A DNA stretch of 64,000 nucleotides from assembly GCF_014651855.1 (NCBI RefSeq), contig NZ_BMXR01000007.1, forward strand, positions 186,001 through 250,000, in the 5' to 3' direction. The stretch's first letter is position 1; every line of letters begins with the position of its first letter. The DNA comes from Saccharospirillum salsuginis. GTDB taxonomy: Bacteria; Pseudomonadota; Gammaproteobacteria; Pseudomonadales; Natronospirillaceae. The notes beneath the pieces were generated by a model. It worked only from the letters and a program-made list of their open reading frames with translations. It did no database searches and had not been told where the DNA came from. This document shows positions 34,248-42,188 of this stretch, piece by piece. The translations under genes were made by a program, and so were the position numbers.

Positions 34248-35300
34248 TTATCTTGTTTTCCTAAAGGTTCTTTTAATCCACTTGGATGCTTTAAAAGAAT
34301 GCTTTATGAATTCAAGGTAAGCAAAGAATAAAACAGCAAAGAATATAAAGCTGATGTAATCGGAGTGGATTGTTGTTTCAAGAACTACACCTATTGTTAC
34401 CGCTATTGAATGGAATGCAAGTATTACCAATAAAGTATTTCTTCTTGAAAGGCCAGCTTTCATAAAAATATGATGAACATGGGTTCTGTCTGGATGAAAA
34501 GGACTTCTCCCATGTCGAATTCTTCGAATGCATGTAACAAATATGTCCATTAATGGTACGGCTACTAACCATAAACCGGTAACGGGCATCATGATCTCTT
34601 TAATACCCTGAGAGTAACGGATCAGGAATGCTGTTATGGTAAACCCTAATACCATGGATCCAGCATCACCCATAAAAATTTTGGGTGTCCACTTAGGAAA
34701 TATATGTAGGTTCATTATTAGATAAGCTGTTAGCGCACCTATCATGAGTAGAAGTATGTTGCTGGCGCCATCCGCTATTCTATCACCAATCAAAAAGTAG
34801 AGGGCCGTAACTGTTATCAAGCTTAATCCACCAGACAATCCATCAATGCCATCAATCATGTTGAACGCGTTAATCATTCCGATGACGGCAACAATGGTTA
34901 TGGGGATGCTCAGAAAGCCCAGTTTAATATCTCCAAAGCCAAATATGTCACCAAAGCTCAACAAGCTTGTGTTTGCTCCCCATATCATAAGACAGGCTGA
35001 TAGGGCTTGTACTCCCAGTCGAAGCTGATAGTGCAAGTCGTACCTGTCGTCTATGGATCCGGTCATGGTCAACAACGCACAAGCGGCCAGTAGGAAACCC
35101 ATCTCACTTGACGCCGGTACAAAAAAAAGTGCCGCGAGCGCAGTTGTGGCGAACATGGCAATGCCACCCACCAGAGGGATATTCCCGTCGTGTAATTTGC
35201 GATGGTTTGGAGTATCGACCAATCCAAGTCGATTAGTAATAGGTGTTAATACCAGAGTGGCGAAGAATACTCCAAAAAAAGATACTGATGCTTCAATCAT
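34248..35300 (-). CDS. wecA: Undecaprenyl-phosphate GlcNAc-1-phosphate transferase (WecA-like)
   Basis: Polytopic membrane enzyme that starts lipid-linked glycan synthesis by moving a HexNAc-1-phosphate to undecaprenyl phosphate. The family motifs are intact: NHRKLHDGNIPLVGG, SIDDRYDL, NAFNMIDGIDGLSGG, FMGDAGSMVLGF and HPDRTHVHHIFM. It is 350 residues. It is the last gene of a minus-strand operon (ATP-grasp, glycosyltransferase, ligase, wecA) and starts 5 bases after the ligase stop. Base composition is intermediate, between the AT-rich pse block and the GC-rich DNA to the right. Confidence 0.92.
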   Translation of the reverse strand: MIEASVSFFGVFFATLVLTPITNRLGLVDTPNHRKLHDGNIPLVGGIAMFATTALAALFFVPASSEMGFLLAACALLTMTGSIDDRYDLHYQLRLGVQALSACLMIWGANTSLLSFGDIFGFGDIKLGFLSIPITIVAVIGMINAFNMIDGIDGLSGGLSLITVTALYFLIGDRIADGASNILLLMIGALTAYLIMNLHIFPKWTPKIFMGDAGSMVLGFTITAFLIRYSQGIKEIMMPVTGLWLVAVPLMDIFVTCIRRIRHGRSPFHPDRTHVHHIFMKAGLSRRNTLLVILAFHSIAVTIGVVLETTIHSDYISFIFFAVLFFAYLEFIKHSFKASKWIKRTFRKTR

Positions 35301-35305
35301 ACTTG

Positions 35306-36700
35306 TCAGCCCTGACTTGAATGTGTAAATGGTTTATTTTTAACCACATCTGGGGAGGTTTGTTGGCTGAGTATGGCTGCATACGGTATTACCAGTGTGA
35401 CGGTAATAACGTAGATGCCACTCCAGAAAAAGAAGTAACTTTCAAAAAAGTTCATTACCAGCAATAAGGCTATAGAATAGATACTAAATGTCTTTATCCA
35501 CTGAGGTGAGGTATGGTCTAATCGGTTTATACGCCACAGTAGTTGGGTGAACACGCCTAGAAGCAGAAGTAGGCCAACTAAGCCATATGCTAGGCTGAAT
35601 TCTAAATAGCTATTATGGAAATGGCCAAATCGATCTCTGACCCATTCAGGGAACCTTTCCGCCTGATCGATAATAACTTTCCTTACATTTCCTCCCCATC
35701 CCGTCACTGGTTTATCTGCGATCCAGCGTGTGGCCTCAATCCAGGTGTTGATTCGTATACCTATACTGGTATAAGGGATATTCTCCCAATCGCCACTGAT
35801 AATGTGGTTCAAGGTGCCCTGTTCGGTCTGAATTCGCTTCACCACAGTATCGCTGAACTGATAACCTATAAAGCCCGATATAGAGGTAAATATCAGAACC
35901 GATATTAGGAATTTCCCTCCCGGCTTTTTATACCGGTACCGCCAACCAAGCTGAATGATCCATATGCCGGCGCAAGCCATTAAGGCAAGCCAAGCGGCAC
36001 GGGTTTGAGTTCCCAGCACCACTGCTATGCAAATAATCAATCCTGCGACATACAATAGTGGTTTCCAGGTGTCTTTGACTGATTTGGTGCTGCTGATGAC
36101 GAGTTGGGTAACGCTTAACAATCCAATAAAAGCTATTGAAAAATAAAGTGCTACGTGCTGAGCATTCAGGATGTTGAAGTCCACTCGCTTACCTTGCGCC
36201 AGTGCTGTTAGGGTGGCCGGTAGGTTTGGATCCAACAGGCAGGCCAATAGCAATCCGCTAAAGGCGGTAGTCAAGTACCACCCTAAGGTTCGGGTGTTGC
36301 CACCAAGCCACCAGGCAATCGGCACGAACAAAAACAATCGTGCAAGGTTATCCATTTTCCGGTATTCGAGCGCGGTTTCGGGGTCTTGGAGGTAATGGAT
36401 GCCAAAGGCGATAACTGGCCACAGCAGGGCAGCGAAGAAGAGCTGGATGATTCGATCTTTTTTCAGCCAGTGGAAATTCTTGTATAGCGCAAAAAAGAAC
36501 GGCAGGGTATACAGCGCTTCAGGAATGCGATTGATACTGATGGGGGTCCACAGTTTAATGAAAATTGCGATGAAGCTGGACGCAATGCCCAGCCACACTA
36601 ACCAGTTCGGGCCCCGGTCCCAGGTTGAGGGAAACCAACGGTTAACATCGGTCATGGGCAGACTGGAATACTGCGGCGCCTGACTCACTGTGACGGTCAT
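35306..36700 (-). CDS. waaL: O-antigen ligase-like membrane protein (WaaL family)
   Basis: 464 residues with many hydrophobic segments and a large periplasmic loop. The Wzy_C-type block is seen as VLGTQTRAAWLALMACAG and the loop has VTGWGGNVRK and RDRFGHFHNSYLEFSLAYG with the conserved histidine. It is predicted to join completed glycan to lipid A-core or another acceptor in the periplasm. A polymerase role is possible, but the window has a separate Wzy candidate. The 36697 stop overlaps its start as ATGA. Confidence 0.82.
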   Translation of the reverse strand: MTVTVSQAPQYSSLPMTDVNRWFPSTWDRGPNWLVWLGIASSFIAIFIKLWTPISINRIPEALYTLPFFFALYKNFHWLKKDRIIQLFFAALLWPVIAFGIHYLQDPETALEYRKMDNLARLFLFVPIAWWLGGNTRTLGWYLTTAFSGLLLACLLDPNLPATLTALAQGKRVDFNILNAQHVALYFSIAFIGLLSVTQLVISSTKSVKDTWKPLLYVAGLIICIAVVLGTQTRAAWLALMACAGIWIIQLGWRYRYKKPGGKFLISVLIFTSISGFIGYQFSDTVVKRIQTEQGTLNHIISGDWENIPYTSIGIRINTWIEATRWIADKPVTGWGGNVRKVIIDQAERFPEWVRDRFGHFHNSYLEFSLAYGLVGLLLLLGVFTQLLWRINRLDHTSPQWIKTFSIYSIALLLVMNFFESYFFFWSGIYVITVTLVIPYAAILSQQTSPDVVKNKPFTHSSQG

Positions 36701-37554
36701 GCGTGGGCCCTCTGCGGTTCAGGCTGGTCGGGCTGCGGTGTCGTGAACTGGAAGTAGTTTCTCAGCGCATCCCACTGTAGTCGGTTGTGGTCTTCCCGGA
36801 TGTTGGATTTGGCCAAGGTGACGCTTTGCGTGCCGTGCACGGGAACAGGCTTTTCACCTGGTTGGCCGGCGCGACGGCACAGGGTGCCATTCAGGTACGA
36901 CATGGCCTTGAACCAGAGGTCGTCCGCCTTGGGGGTCAGTTTCAGGAACAGGTCCGCGTTCGTGGCTTCCGGGCGCAGGCTGTGTGGCGGGTACAGCACG
37001 CCGCCGTAGCCGGCCGGCATCAGCGCCAGGCTGCAGGTGCCCGGAGGCACCTGCTTGATCCAGTCCCGGTAGGGCAGGGTGTTGCCGTCGCTGTCGTAGG
37101 TGATCAGGTTGCAGCGGTTGGCGATGATGTCGTCCGGGTGGTCTTCATGCTCTCGCCATAGCCGGTCCAGCCAGTTCGAAGGGTACATTACGTCGTCATC
37201 TGAGGTGACGATGCACTGGTTCGGAAAGGCCTCCAGGCTGTGAATTAGCTTCCGGTGCGAACAGGTCAGCGGTGAATAACGGATCTCCAGCAGGTCACCG
37301 GTCAGGCTCGTCAGGCTCTGGGGAAGTTGGTCTTTCAGGTCTTCATTCAGCCACAGCACAATGGAAATCGGTCGCACGCTTTGCGCCATCAGGCTGCGCA
37401 GGGTCAGGTGAATCTGTTTCAGTCGCGATGGAATACTGGTCAGTGAGACGACAACGGGCACCTCGGGCCGTTGCCGGTGGTTCAGGGCGTTGTGGTCGAG
37501 CCGTTTCAACTGGGTGGCTCGTTTGATGTACTGAATGTATTCCTTCGGCTTCAT
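36697..37554 (-). CDS. GT-A-like glycosyltransferase
   Basis: 285 residues. VPVVVSLTSIPSRLKQIHLTLRSLMAQ, ISIVLWLNEDL and CIVTSDDDVMYPSNWLDRL (a DDD metal site) indicate a GT-A enzyme using a nucleotide sugar; the sugar cannot be named. The start is set at ATG 37554: the open frame continues to 37824, but that part lies over the ATP-grasp gene and has no coding look. The ATG overlaps the upstream stop codon as ATGA. It belongs to the minus-strand operon that ends with wecA. Confidence 0.72.
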   Translation of the reverse strand: MKPKEYIQYIKRATQLKRLDHNALNHRQRPEVPVVVSLTSIPSRLKQIHLTLRSLMAQSVRPISIVLWLNEDLKDQLPQSLTSLTGDLLEIRYSPLTCSHRKLIHSLEAFPNQCIVTSDDDVMYPSNWLDRLWREHEDHPDDIIANRCNLITYDSDGNTLPYRDWIKQVPPGTCSLALMPAGYGGVLYPPHSLRPEATNADLFLKLTPKADDLWFKAMSYLNGTLCRRAGQPGEKPVPVHGTQSVTLAKSNIREDHNRLQWDALRNYFQFTTPQPDQPEPQRAHA

Positions 37555-38621
37555 GCGCTCTGCGAGTACCGCTGTGGTTGGGGCCGTTTTTGGGTCAGGT
37601 CGGCCAGGGCTTGGTACAGATGTGTGTAATAGGTTTCGGCGTCCAGCCAGTGGCGGACGTGCTCCAGCTCCGGCCGTTGGCCGTGTTGGTTCAGGTGGGC
37701 CATGAACACCTCGTCGCCGAACCGATGGTGGCCGCCCCACATGGGGTTCAGTTCCAGAAAACACAGGCCGTTCGGGGTCTGGAAGAACTCCACGGCACCG
37801 ACCTGGGCCCCAAGCACCTGGCAAGCCAGTATAATTTGCCGGCGCAGCTCGGGTGTTTGGATGATGTCCTGAAATGTAGCGTTTTGTTCTACGAAAGCGT
37901 CCCAGTGCGTCACGGTCACATCGCGCGCGTGCACCACCGGGCCGGAGCCGACCAGTGCATAGCCCCCCAGTATATTATCGCCCACGACATGTGCGCGGAA
38001 GACGTGCGCAACGCCCGATGCCGTTCGGGTGTCGATGGGTTCTACCGCCATCAGGCGGGATTGGCTGACTTTGTTGGTCAGGCTGCGCCAGCGCAGGTGG
38101 CGGATGGTGCGTTTCACATCCGCCGAAGTGGCGTCGGCCGGTAGGTAGTGAATGCCTTTGCCGGAATCTTCATTGCTGGTGCGCAGATACAGCCCCTGGT
38201 AGCGCTGCAACAATGGCATCAACGTTTCAACCAGACGGTGTTGTGGAGTCCAGGGGGATTTAATATGGAACCCGGGGCAGGGCAGGCCCGCTTCGCGCCA
38301 ATGGGTGAAGCATTGGGCTTTGTCCGCATAGCGCTCGAAGTGGGTGGCACTGTTCACGATAACGGCTCGTTCGGGCACCCGGGCTTCCGCCCGCTGCACC
38401 CGCTTGAGGGCGCGTCGGTTCACCCGTTCCGGGTTGATGCGGGTGTAGACCAGGTCCGCCCGGGAAACGTCATCCGTCTTTTCCAGGCCGGAAGCGGCGA
38501 GGCCCGCTTCTTCGCCCTTGCGTGGGCGTTCGAGCGTCCACCCGCCGTCGTATTGGCCGGCCCGACGGTGGTCGGTGCCTTGTTTGCGGCCAATAAAGGC
38601 GATGCGGGTGGTGTCGGTCAT
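37551..38621 (-). CDS. ATP-grasp enzyme of a polysaccharide operon
   Basis: 356 residues with an ATP-grasp fold: RTSNEDSGKGIHYL in the nucleotide-binding region, ESFIxxx-like MAVEPIDTRTASGVAHVFRAHVVGD, and the metal-binding FLELNPMWGG near 292-301. ATP-grasp ligases join a carboxylate to an amine or hydroxyl through an acyl-phosphate. In a glycan operon one plausible role is adding an amino acid to a uronic acid such as ManNAcA, but that is inference. It is the first gene of the operon leading to wecA. Upstream lies about 200 bases without a gene. Confidence 0.7.
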   Translation of the reverse strand: MTDTTRIAFIGRKQGTDHRRAGQYDGGWTLERPRKGEEAGLAASGLEKTDDVSRADLVYTRINPERVNRRALKRVQRAEARVPERAVIVNSATHFERYADKAQCFTHWREAGLPCPGFHIKSPWTPQHRLVETLMPLLQRYQGLYLRTSNEDSGKGIHYLPADATSADVKRTIRHLRWRSLTNKVSQSRLMAVEPIDTRTASGVAHVFRAHVVGDNILGGYALVGSGPVVHARDVTVTHWDAFVEQNATFQDIIQTPELRRQIILACQVLGAQVGAVEFFQTPNGLCFLELNPMWGGHHRFGDEVFMAHLNQHGQRPELEHVRHWLDAETYYTHLYQALADLTQKRPQPQRYSQSA

Positions 38622-38820
38622 AGGTTGAGTGGTTCGCTCGGCTGGGTGAATCGGTGAATCGGTGAATGGCGGGCATTTTACGGGAATGTGATGGAATTAA
38701 CAGGTCTTGACGGGTGGTGGGAGGTGTGGTTTTCGGGTGGGTGTGTTTCGGAGGTGTAGCGCGGGTATTGGGTATAGTTGTGATCGGGTTGGCTTGATCG
38801 GTGTTTGGGGGGTCTGTAGG

Positions 38821-38836
38821 CTGTATGTTTATACAG
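38821..38836. promoter_or_regulatory. LexA-type SOS box
   Basis: CTGTATGTTTATACAG fits the CTGT-N8-ACAG LexA consensus with an AT-rich centre. It lies immediately at the 5' end of the Rpn-like remnant, overlapping its first possible ATG. A related box is at 41989. Confidence 0.6.
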
Positions 38837-39247
38837 TCATTGCGGGCGGACCTGCCGAACATGCGGTGGGTGCCGGAAGACAAGTTTCGGGTGTACGCCC
38901 AGGCGATTCGGGGGCTGCTGACGTTGGAGCCGGACCCGGAGCGGCAATTGAAGTACATCGACTTCATCGACATCTATTCGACACTGGATGATAATGAAAT
39001 GCGAGAATATACCGAGAGATACCCTCAGGAGAGTACGGCGATGGCGACTTTGTCCGAGCGGCTGAGGCAGGAAGGGCACCATCAAGGTGAAGTGGATGTC
39101 ATTATTCGGCAATTAAGCAAGCGTTTCGGTAAGTTAAGCGACTCGGATGTGGCCAGGGTGCGTTCTGCCACACCCGAAGAACTGGCAATCTGGGCCGAAA
39201 ACCTGCTGGACGCGCGCAGCCTCGAGGACGTCTTCACCCGGCATTGA
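38825..39247 (+). pseudogene. Remnant of an Rpn-like PD-(D/E)XK nuclease/transposase gene (C-terminal part)
   Basis: The 140-residue reading frame corresponds only to the C-terminal part of the Rpn/YhgA-like family. AQAIRGLLTLEPDPERQLKYIDFIDIYSTL is followed by MATLSERLRQEGHHQGEVD and a DUF4351-like tail with LSKRFGKLSDSDVARVRSATPEELAIWAENLLDARSLEDVF (broken here across 39100-39240). The N-terminal nuclease domain is missing, so I call it a pseudogene. The first possible ATG lies inside an SOS box. A shorter derivative of the same locus is at 41959-42100. Confidence 0.68.
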
Positions 39248-39265
39248 TGGCCGGGTGAGTTGCTT

Positions 39266-40168
39266 ATGGATACCACACCACCGATTTCCGATGGCCAATC
39301 TGACCGCCGTATGAAAACTTCCCTGGATCACCTTCCCGAACACAAACAACAGCAGTTGCGTGACGCGACGGACATTATCTTGAAAGCCGTCAAACCCGAC
39401 CTCTTGATTCTGTTCGGCAGCTACGCCCGGGGTGACTGGGTGGAGGAGCGGGAGGTGGACGGCATTCACTTCCGCTACCAAAGCGATTTCGATTTATTGG
39501 CCGTTGTGAAGAACCGGGCCCTCGCCCGGAAGATCGAATGCAAGGATTCTCTGGACACCAAGCTGCTGCGGGAGATCGAGACACCGGTCAGCCTCATCGC
39601 CGAGGATATTCATTTCATCAACGCCCGCCTGTCCAAAAATCAATATTTCTTTCTGGATATTGTTAAGGAAGGCGTGCTGCTGCACGATTCCGGCAAGCTG
39701 GAACTGGCTGAACCCCAGGAGTATTTGCCACCGGCCGAGCGTCGGCGGTTGGCGCAGGGTGATTTTGATTATTGGTTGAGTGAAGCCATAGAAGACCTGG
39801 AAATTTATGAACTGATGATGGTCCGGAAGTCCTACAATCGGGCTGCTTTTTCCCTTCATCAGGCGACCGAACGCCTGTACTCGATGATCCTGCTGGTCTT
39901 CACCCGCTACAAGCCTAAGACGCACGACATCAAGAAACTGCGCGCCCTCACCGCCAGTGTGGAACCCGAGTTCCTGTCGGTGTTCCCCCAGGGCACGGTG
40001 GAGGAGCGGAAACGCTTCAAGTTGCTGCGCCACGCCTATGTCAGTGCCCGTTACGATCCGAATTACAGCATCACGCCTGATGAGCTGGAGTGGTTGGCGG
40101 AACGGGTGCGGGTGTTGCAAACCATGGCGGAGCGGTTGTGCCGGGAGAAGATCGCCGGTTTTCAGTAA
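39266..40168 (+). CDS. Minimal nucleotidyltransferase-HEPN fusion protein
   Basis: 300 residues. The N-terminal MNT domain has ILFGSYARG at 48-56 and SDFDLLAVV at 73-81, the metal-binding pattern of minimal nucleotidyltransferases. There is a ~16-residue insertion between the motifs. The C-terminal HEPN-like helical domain (about 165-290) has RKSYNRAAFSLHQATERLYSMIL and RFKLLRH, an R-x5-H arrangement. In two-gene HepT/MntA systems the HEPN toxin is AMPylated by the MNT antitoxin; here both are one chain. ATG 39266 is preferred to TTG 39260. It lies between two remnants of the Rpn-like gene. Confidence 0.75.
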   Translation: MDTTPPISDGQSDRRMKTSLDHLPEHKQQQLRDATDIILKAVKPDLLILFGSYARGDWVEEREVDGIHFRYQSDFDLLAVVKNRALARKIECKDSLDTKLLREIETPVSLIAEDIHFINARLSKNQYFFLDIVKEGVLLHDSGKLELAEPQEYLPPAERRRLAQGDFDYWLSEAIEDLEIYELMMVRKSYNRAAFSLHQATERLYSMILLVFTRYKPKTHDIKKLRALTASVEPEFLSVFPQGTVEERKRFKLLRHAYVSARYDPNYSITPDELEWLAERVRVLQTMAERLCREKIAGFQ

Positions 40169-40214
40169 CGGGTCTTATTCTGGGTCGTCGGCGCTGCCCT
40201 TAACAACTCTGTTG

Positions 40215-41276
40215 TCAGTTTGGCTGGTCGAACTTGTCGCCAAGGTATTCTCGATATTCGTTTTTTGAATCCACTTCCGTAGGCAGTCCACCGACGTGCG
40301 CTTCCAGCCACTGTATGACGTGGTCCTGCACGGCGGGCGTTGCCTGGTCCAGGCTTTGGACGCACAGGAAGGCCGTCCGACGGGATCGGCTCAGCCGATG
40401 CAGTGCCCAACGGATGCCTGGAACCGTGTAGTTCTCCGCTTTGAGCAGCGCGAGTTTTGGATGTCGGGCGAACATGGCCCGATCGTCCTGTATGGCCTGG
40501 TGAGTGGCGAGCGAAAAACTCCATATTTGGTCCGGGTGGCGGAGTTTGTGGCGGATGTTATCTCGCAGCCAGTCAGGGTGGGCTTCGAACAGGGCTTCCA
40601 TTTGGTGTTTGAATGCCGGGTGGGGCTCGTGCGGGATGTTGAAGTAGCGGCCGTTGAAACCCATGGCGCGGGCGCTCAGTTCCTGCATGCGCAGGTGGTT
40701 GGCGCGGTTGGGTCTCAATGGCGTTGGTCGCAGGGCCCGAATGGGGCGGCTACGCTTCAGACGAAACAGCCATTGCTGGTGCGTGTGCCGGGTCCAGTGA
40801 CCGCGCAGCACCAGTTGGTCGTCTTGAAAGAAATCCGTCGGGTCCACCGGGCGGGTGAGCATCATGTCGTCGTTGAAGTAAATGAACCGGTCCGCCAGTT
40901 CCGGTATGCGCCAGAGCACGGTCTCGATAGGGCGGCAACTGAAGACGGGCAGCACATCCTCATAGCCTCGGAATACCGTGGTGTGGTCCACCAGATTGAT
41001 TTTGTCCGCCAGGGCGCGGCCGGTATCGCCTTCCAGAAACGGAGGTGTCTGGTTATCCGTCACGATGTGGATGGTGCGGACCCAGGGGGCGAACCGCAGG
41101 ATGGAGGCCACACAATATTCCAGTTCCCCCCGTTCCCGAAAGCGCGTCGGCGCGGCCGAGCCCGGAATGTCGCGGCCCAGCGTCTTAAAATAGGCGTGCA
41201 GTTTGGCTTTGTGGGCCGGGTCGTCGCCGTCGACCCAGGTGATGATGGCATCGATGGGGGAGGTGGTGTGAGGCAT
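40215..41276 (-). CDS. Stealth-family capsular polysaccharide phosphotransferase
   Basis: 353 residues. The first conserved region IDAIITWVDGDDP at 8-20 is the Stealth CR1 signature. RERGELEYCVASILRFAPWVRTIHIVTDNQ, FIYFNDDMMLTRPV (CR2) and a histidine-rich third region with HEPHPAFKHQ follow. Stealth proteins transfer hexose-1-phosphates to build phosphodiester-linked capsules. ATG 41276 is used; an upstream extension to 41390 overlaps the ParE gene and is unlikely. It begins 8 bases after the parE stop, so parD-parE and this gene may share a transcript, an unusual pairing. Confidence 0.88.
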   Translation of the reverse strand: MPHTTSPIDAIITWVDGDDPAHKAKLHAYFKTLGRDIPGSAAPTRFRERGELEYCVASILRFAPWVRTIHIVTDNQTPPFLEGDTGRALADKINLVDHTTVFRGYEDVLPVFSCRPIETVLWRIPELADRFIYFNDDMMLTRPVDPTDFFQDDQLVLRGHWTRHTHQQWLFRLKRSRPIRALRPTPLRPNRANHLRMQELSARAMGFNGRYFNIPHEPHPAFKHQMEALFEAHPDWLRDNIRHKLRHPDQIWSFSLATHQAIQDDRAMFARHPKLALLKAENYTVPGIRWALHRLSRSRRTAFLCVQSLDQATPAVQDHVIQWLEAHVGGLPTEVDSKNEYREYLGDKFDQPN

Positions 41277-41284
41277 TGGATAAC

Positions 41285-41572
41285 TTAGAATATTAACGAT
41301 ATGTCTCGATCGGCCGGTAAGACCCTGACTAAGAGCAGCTTGGTAGTCGTAGCTTGGTAGTATAAAACGTACCGCTGGACTGGAAAGCACTTCAGTCCGG
41401 AGGCTAGATCTTCCCGATTACGGCCCAGTTCCGGGAATTCTGCCAACTTGAGGGCTTTTTCAAGGAGTTTATCCAGGAACCGGTCTGCATTGATGGGTTG
41501 GTCATCGGCAATATAGAGCCAAATATCCAGCAAGTCGTTCTCGGCTTCGGGTGATGTTTCCAGCTCAAGCAT
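41285..41572 (-). CDS. parE: ParE/RelE-family toxin
   Basis: 95-residue plasmid-stabilisation-type toxin. LETSPEAENDLLDIWLYIADDQ at the start, RFLDKLLEKALKLAEFPELGRNRE in the middle and CFPVQRYVLYYQATTTKLLLVRVLPADRD at the end follow the ParE pattern. ParE toxins generally inhibit DNA gyrase. Its ATG overlaps the antitoxin stop (TGATG), giving translational coupling with parD. Frame intact. Confidence 0.88.
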   Translation of the reverse strand: MLELETSPEAENDLLDIWLYIADDQPINADRFLDKLLEKALKLAEFPELGRNREDLASGLKCFPVQRYVLYYQATTTKLLLVRVLPADRDISLIF

Positions 41573-41835
41573 CAGTTTGTGGACCCACGAAGCCTGGCAC
41601 GGCCTTTGGCCTTTATCGCCTCTATATCCAGAGGTTTACCTTCACCATTTTCGAGTGAGCCCAATCCCTTATTGATGTCGTACCGTAATGATTCCAGACG
41701 CACGGCTTGCAGGGCGTCCCGCTCTTCCATCAATCGAAGGGCTTCCCTCATCACTTCACTCGCTGAGTTGTACAGACCGGTCTCGACCTTGGATTTTACA
41801 AAGCGTTCCAATTCGGCTGTCAAAGAAACATTCAT
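41572..41835 (-). CDS. parD: ParD-family antitoxin
   Basis: 87 residues: a ribbon-helix-helix N-terminus (MNVSLTAELERFVKSKVETGLYNSASEVMREALRLMEER, cited in parts across residues 1-40) and a C-terminal toxin-binding tail. It neutralises the downstream ParE and normally represses its own promoter. ATG 41835 is chosen because GAGGTGA lies at 41842-41848; the frame stays open to 41880 without a better start. Confidence 0.88.
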   Translation of the reverse strand: MNVSLTAELERFVKSKVETGLYNSASEVMREALRLMEERDALQAVRLESLRYDINKGLGSLENGEGKPLDIEAIKAKGRARLRGSTN

Positions 41836-41988
41836 GACGTCACCTCGCATCACATTATTCTGCGGTCGAATTATAACCAAGTATGCTAAAGATTGTTATA
41901 TCTGGTCGGCGACTCTCTCCTGATTCTTGTTGCATGCTTCTATAAGTGTGATTGAGTCGGCTTGATCGGTGTTTGGCTTCCCAGTAGT

Positions 41989-42004
41989 CTGTATGTATAT
42001 ACAG
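41989..42004. promoter_or_regulatory. LexA-type SOS box
   Basis: CTGTATGTATATACAG, CTGT-N8-ACAG with strong symmetry, followed by TATG; close to the enterobacterial LexA consensus. It lies in a decayed copy of the Rpn-like locus, facing the AbiE-like fusion gene 185 bases downstream. Confidence 0.65.
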
Positions 42005-42040
42005 TATGTGCTAGGATTGGGAATGGCAAGGATTTGAAGC

Positions 42041-42100
42041 CGCGCGCAGCCTTGAGGAAGTCTTCACCCGGCATTGAGGCCGGTTGAGTTACTTATGGAC
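42041..42100 (+). pseudogene. 3'-end fragment of a second Rpn-like gene
   Basis: CGCGCAGCCTTGAGGAAGTC and the following CTTCACCCGGCATTGA match the last codons and stop of the remnant at 39216-39247. The similarity continues past the stop to the CTTATGGA where the MNT-HEPN gene starts. The body of the gene between the SOS box and this fragment is deleted. Confidence 0.65.
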
Positions 42101-42188
42101 AGCCAAGAACCTTCGTTCCTGGCAGATATGATCGTAGTTTTTGCGCGGATAATCGACAAAAAGCCGATTTTATATGTAAAACCTACGC

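Larger units (their letters stand above)
41836..42188. other. 353-base gap holding an SOS box and Rpn-locus debris
   Basis: No intact gene. Sequence from 41959 repeats the region upstream of the Rpn-like remnant (GGCTTGATCGGTGTTTGG also at 38791). Then comes a LexA-type box at 41989-42004, a short unmatched stretch, and the 3' end of the same Rpn-like gene at 42041-42100. A 34-codon frame from 42096 starts like the MNT-HEPN gene (MDSQEP...) and then diverges. Confidence 0.6.

Noticed and set aside
34200..34250. Bidirectional terminator between the WecG-type gene and wecA
   Set aside because: AT-rich with AGATAA/TTATCT arms but a long loop and no GC stem followed by T-run; not convincing.
37555..37824. 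90-residue N-terminal extension of the 36697 glycosyltransferase
   Set aside because: Pro/Arg/Gly-rich and lying over the ATP-grasp gene in another frame; ATG 37554 gives a normal family start and an ATGA overlap.
40296..41288. 330-codon plus-strand open frame opposite the Stealth gene
   Set aside because: Low-complexity Gly/Val/His-rich translation without a domain; the minus strand carries the Stealth CR1 signature.
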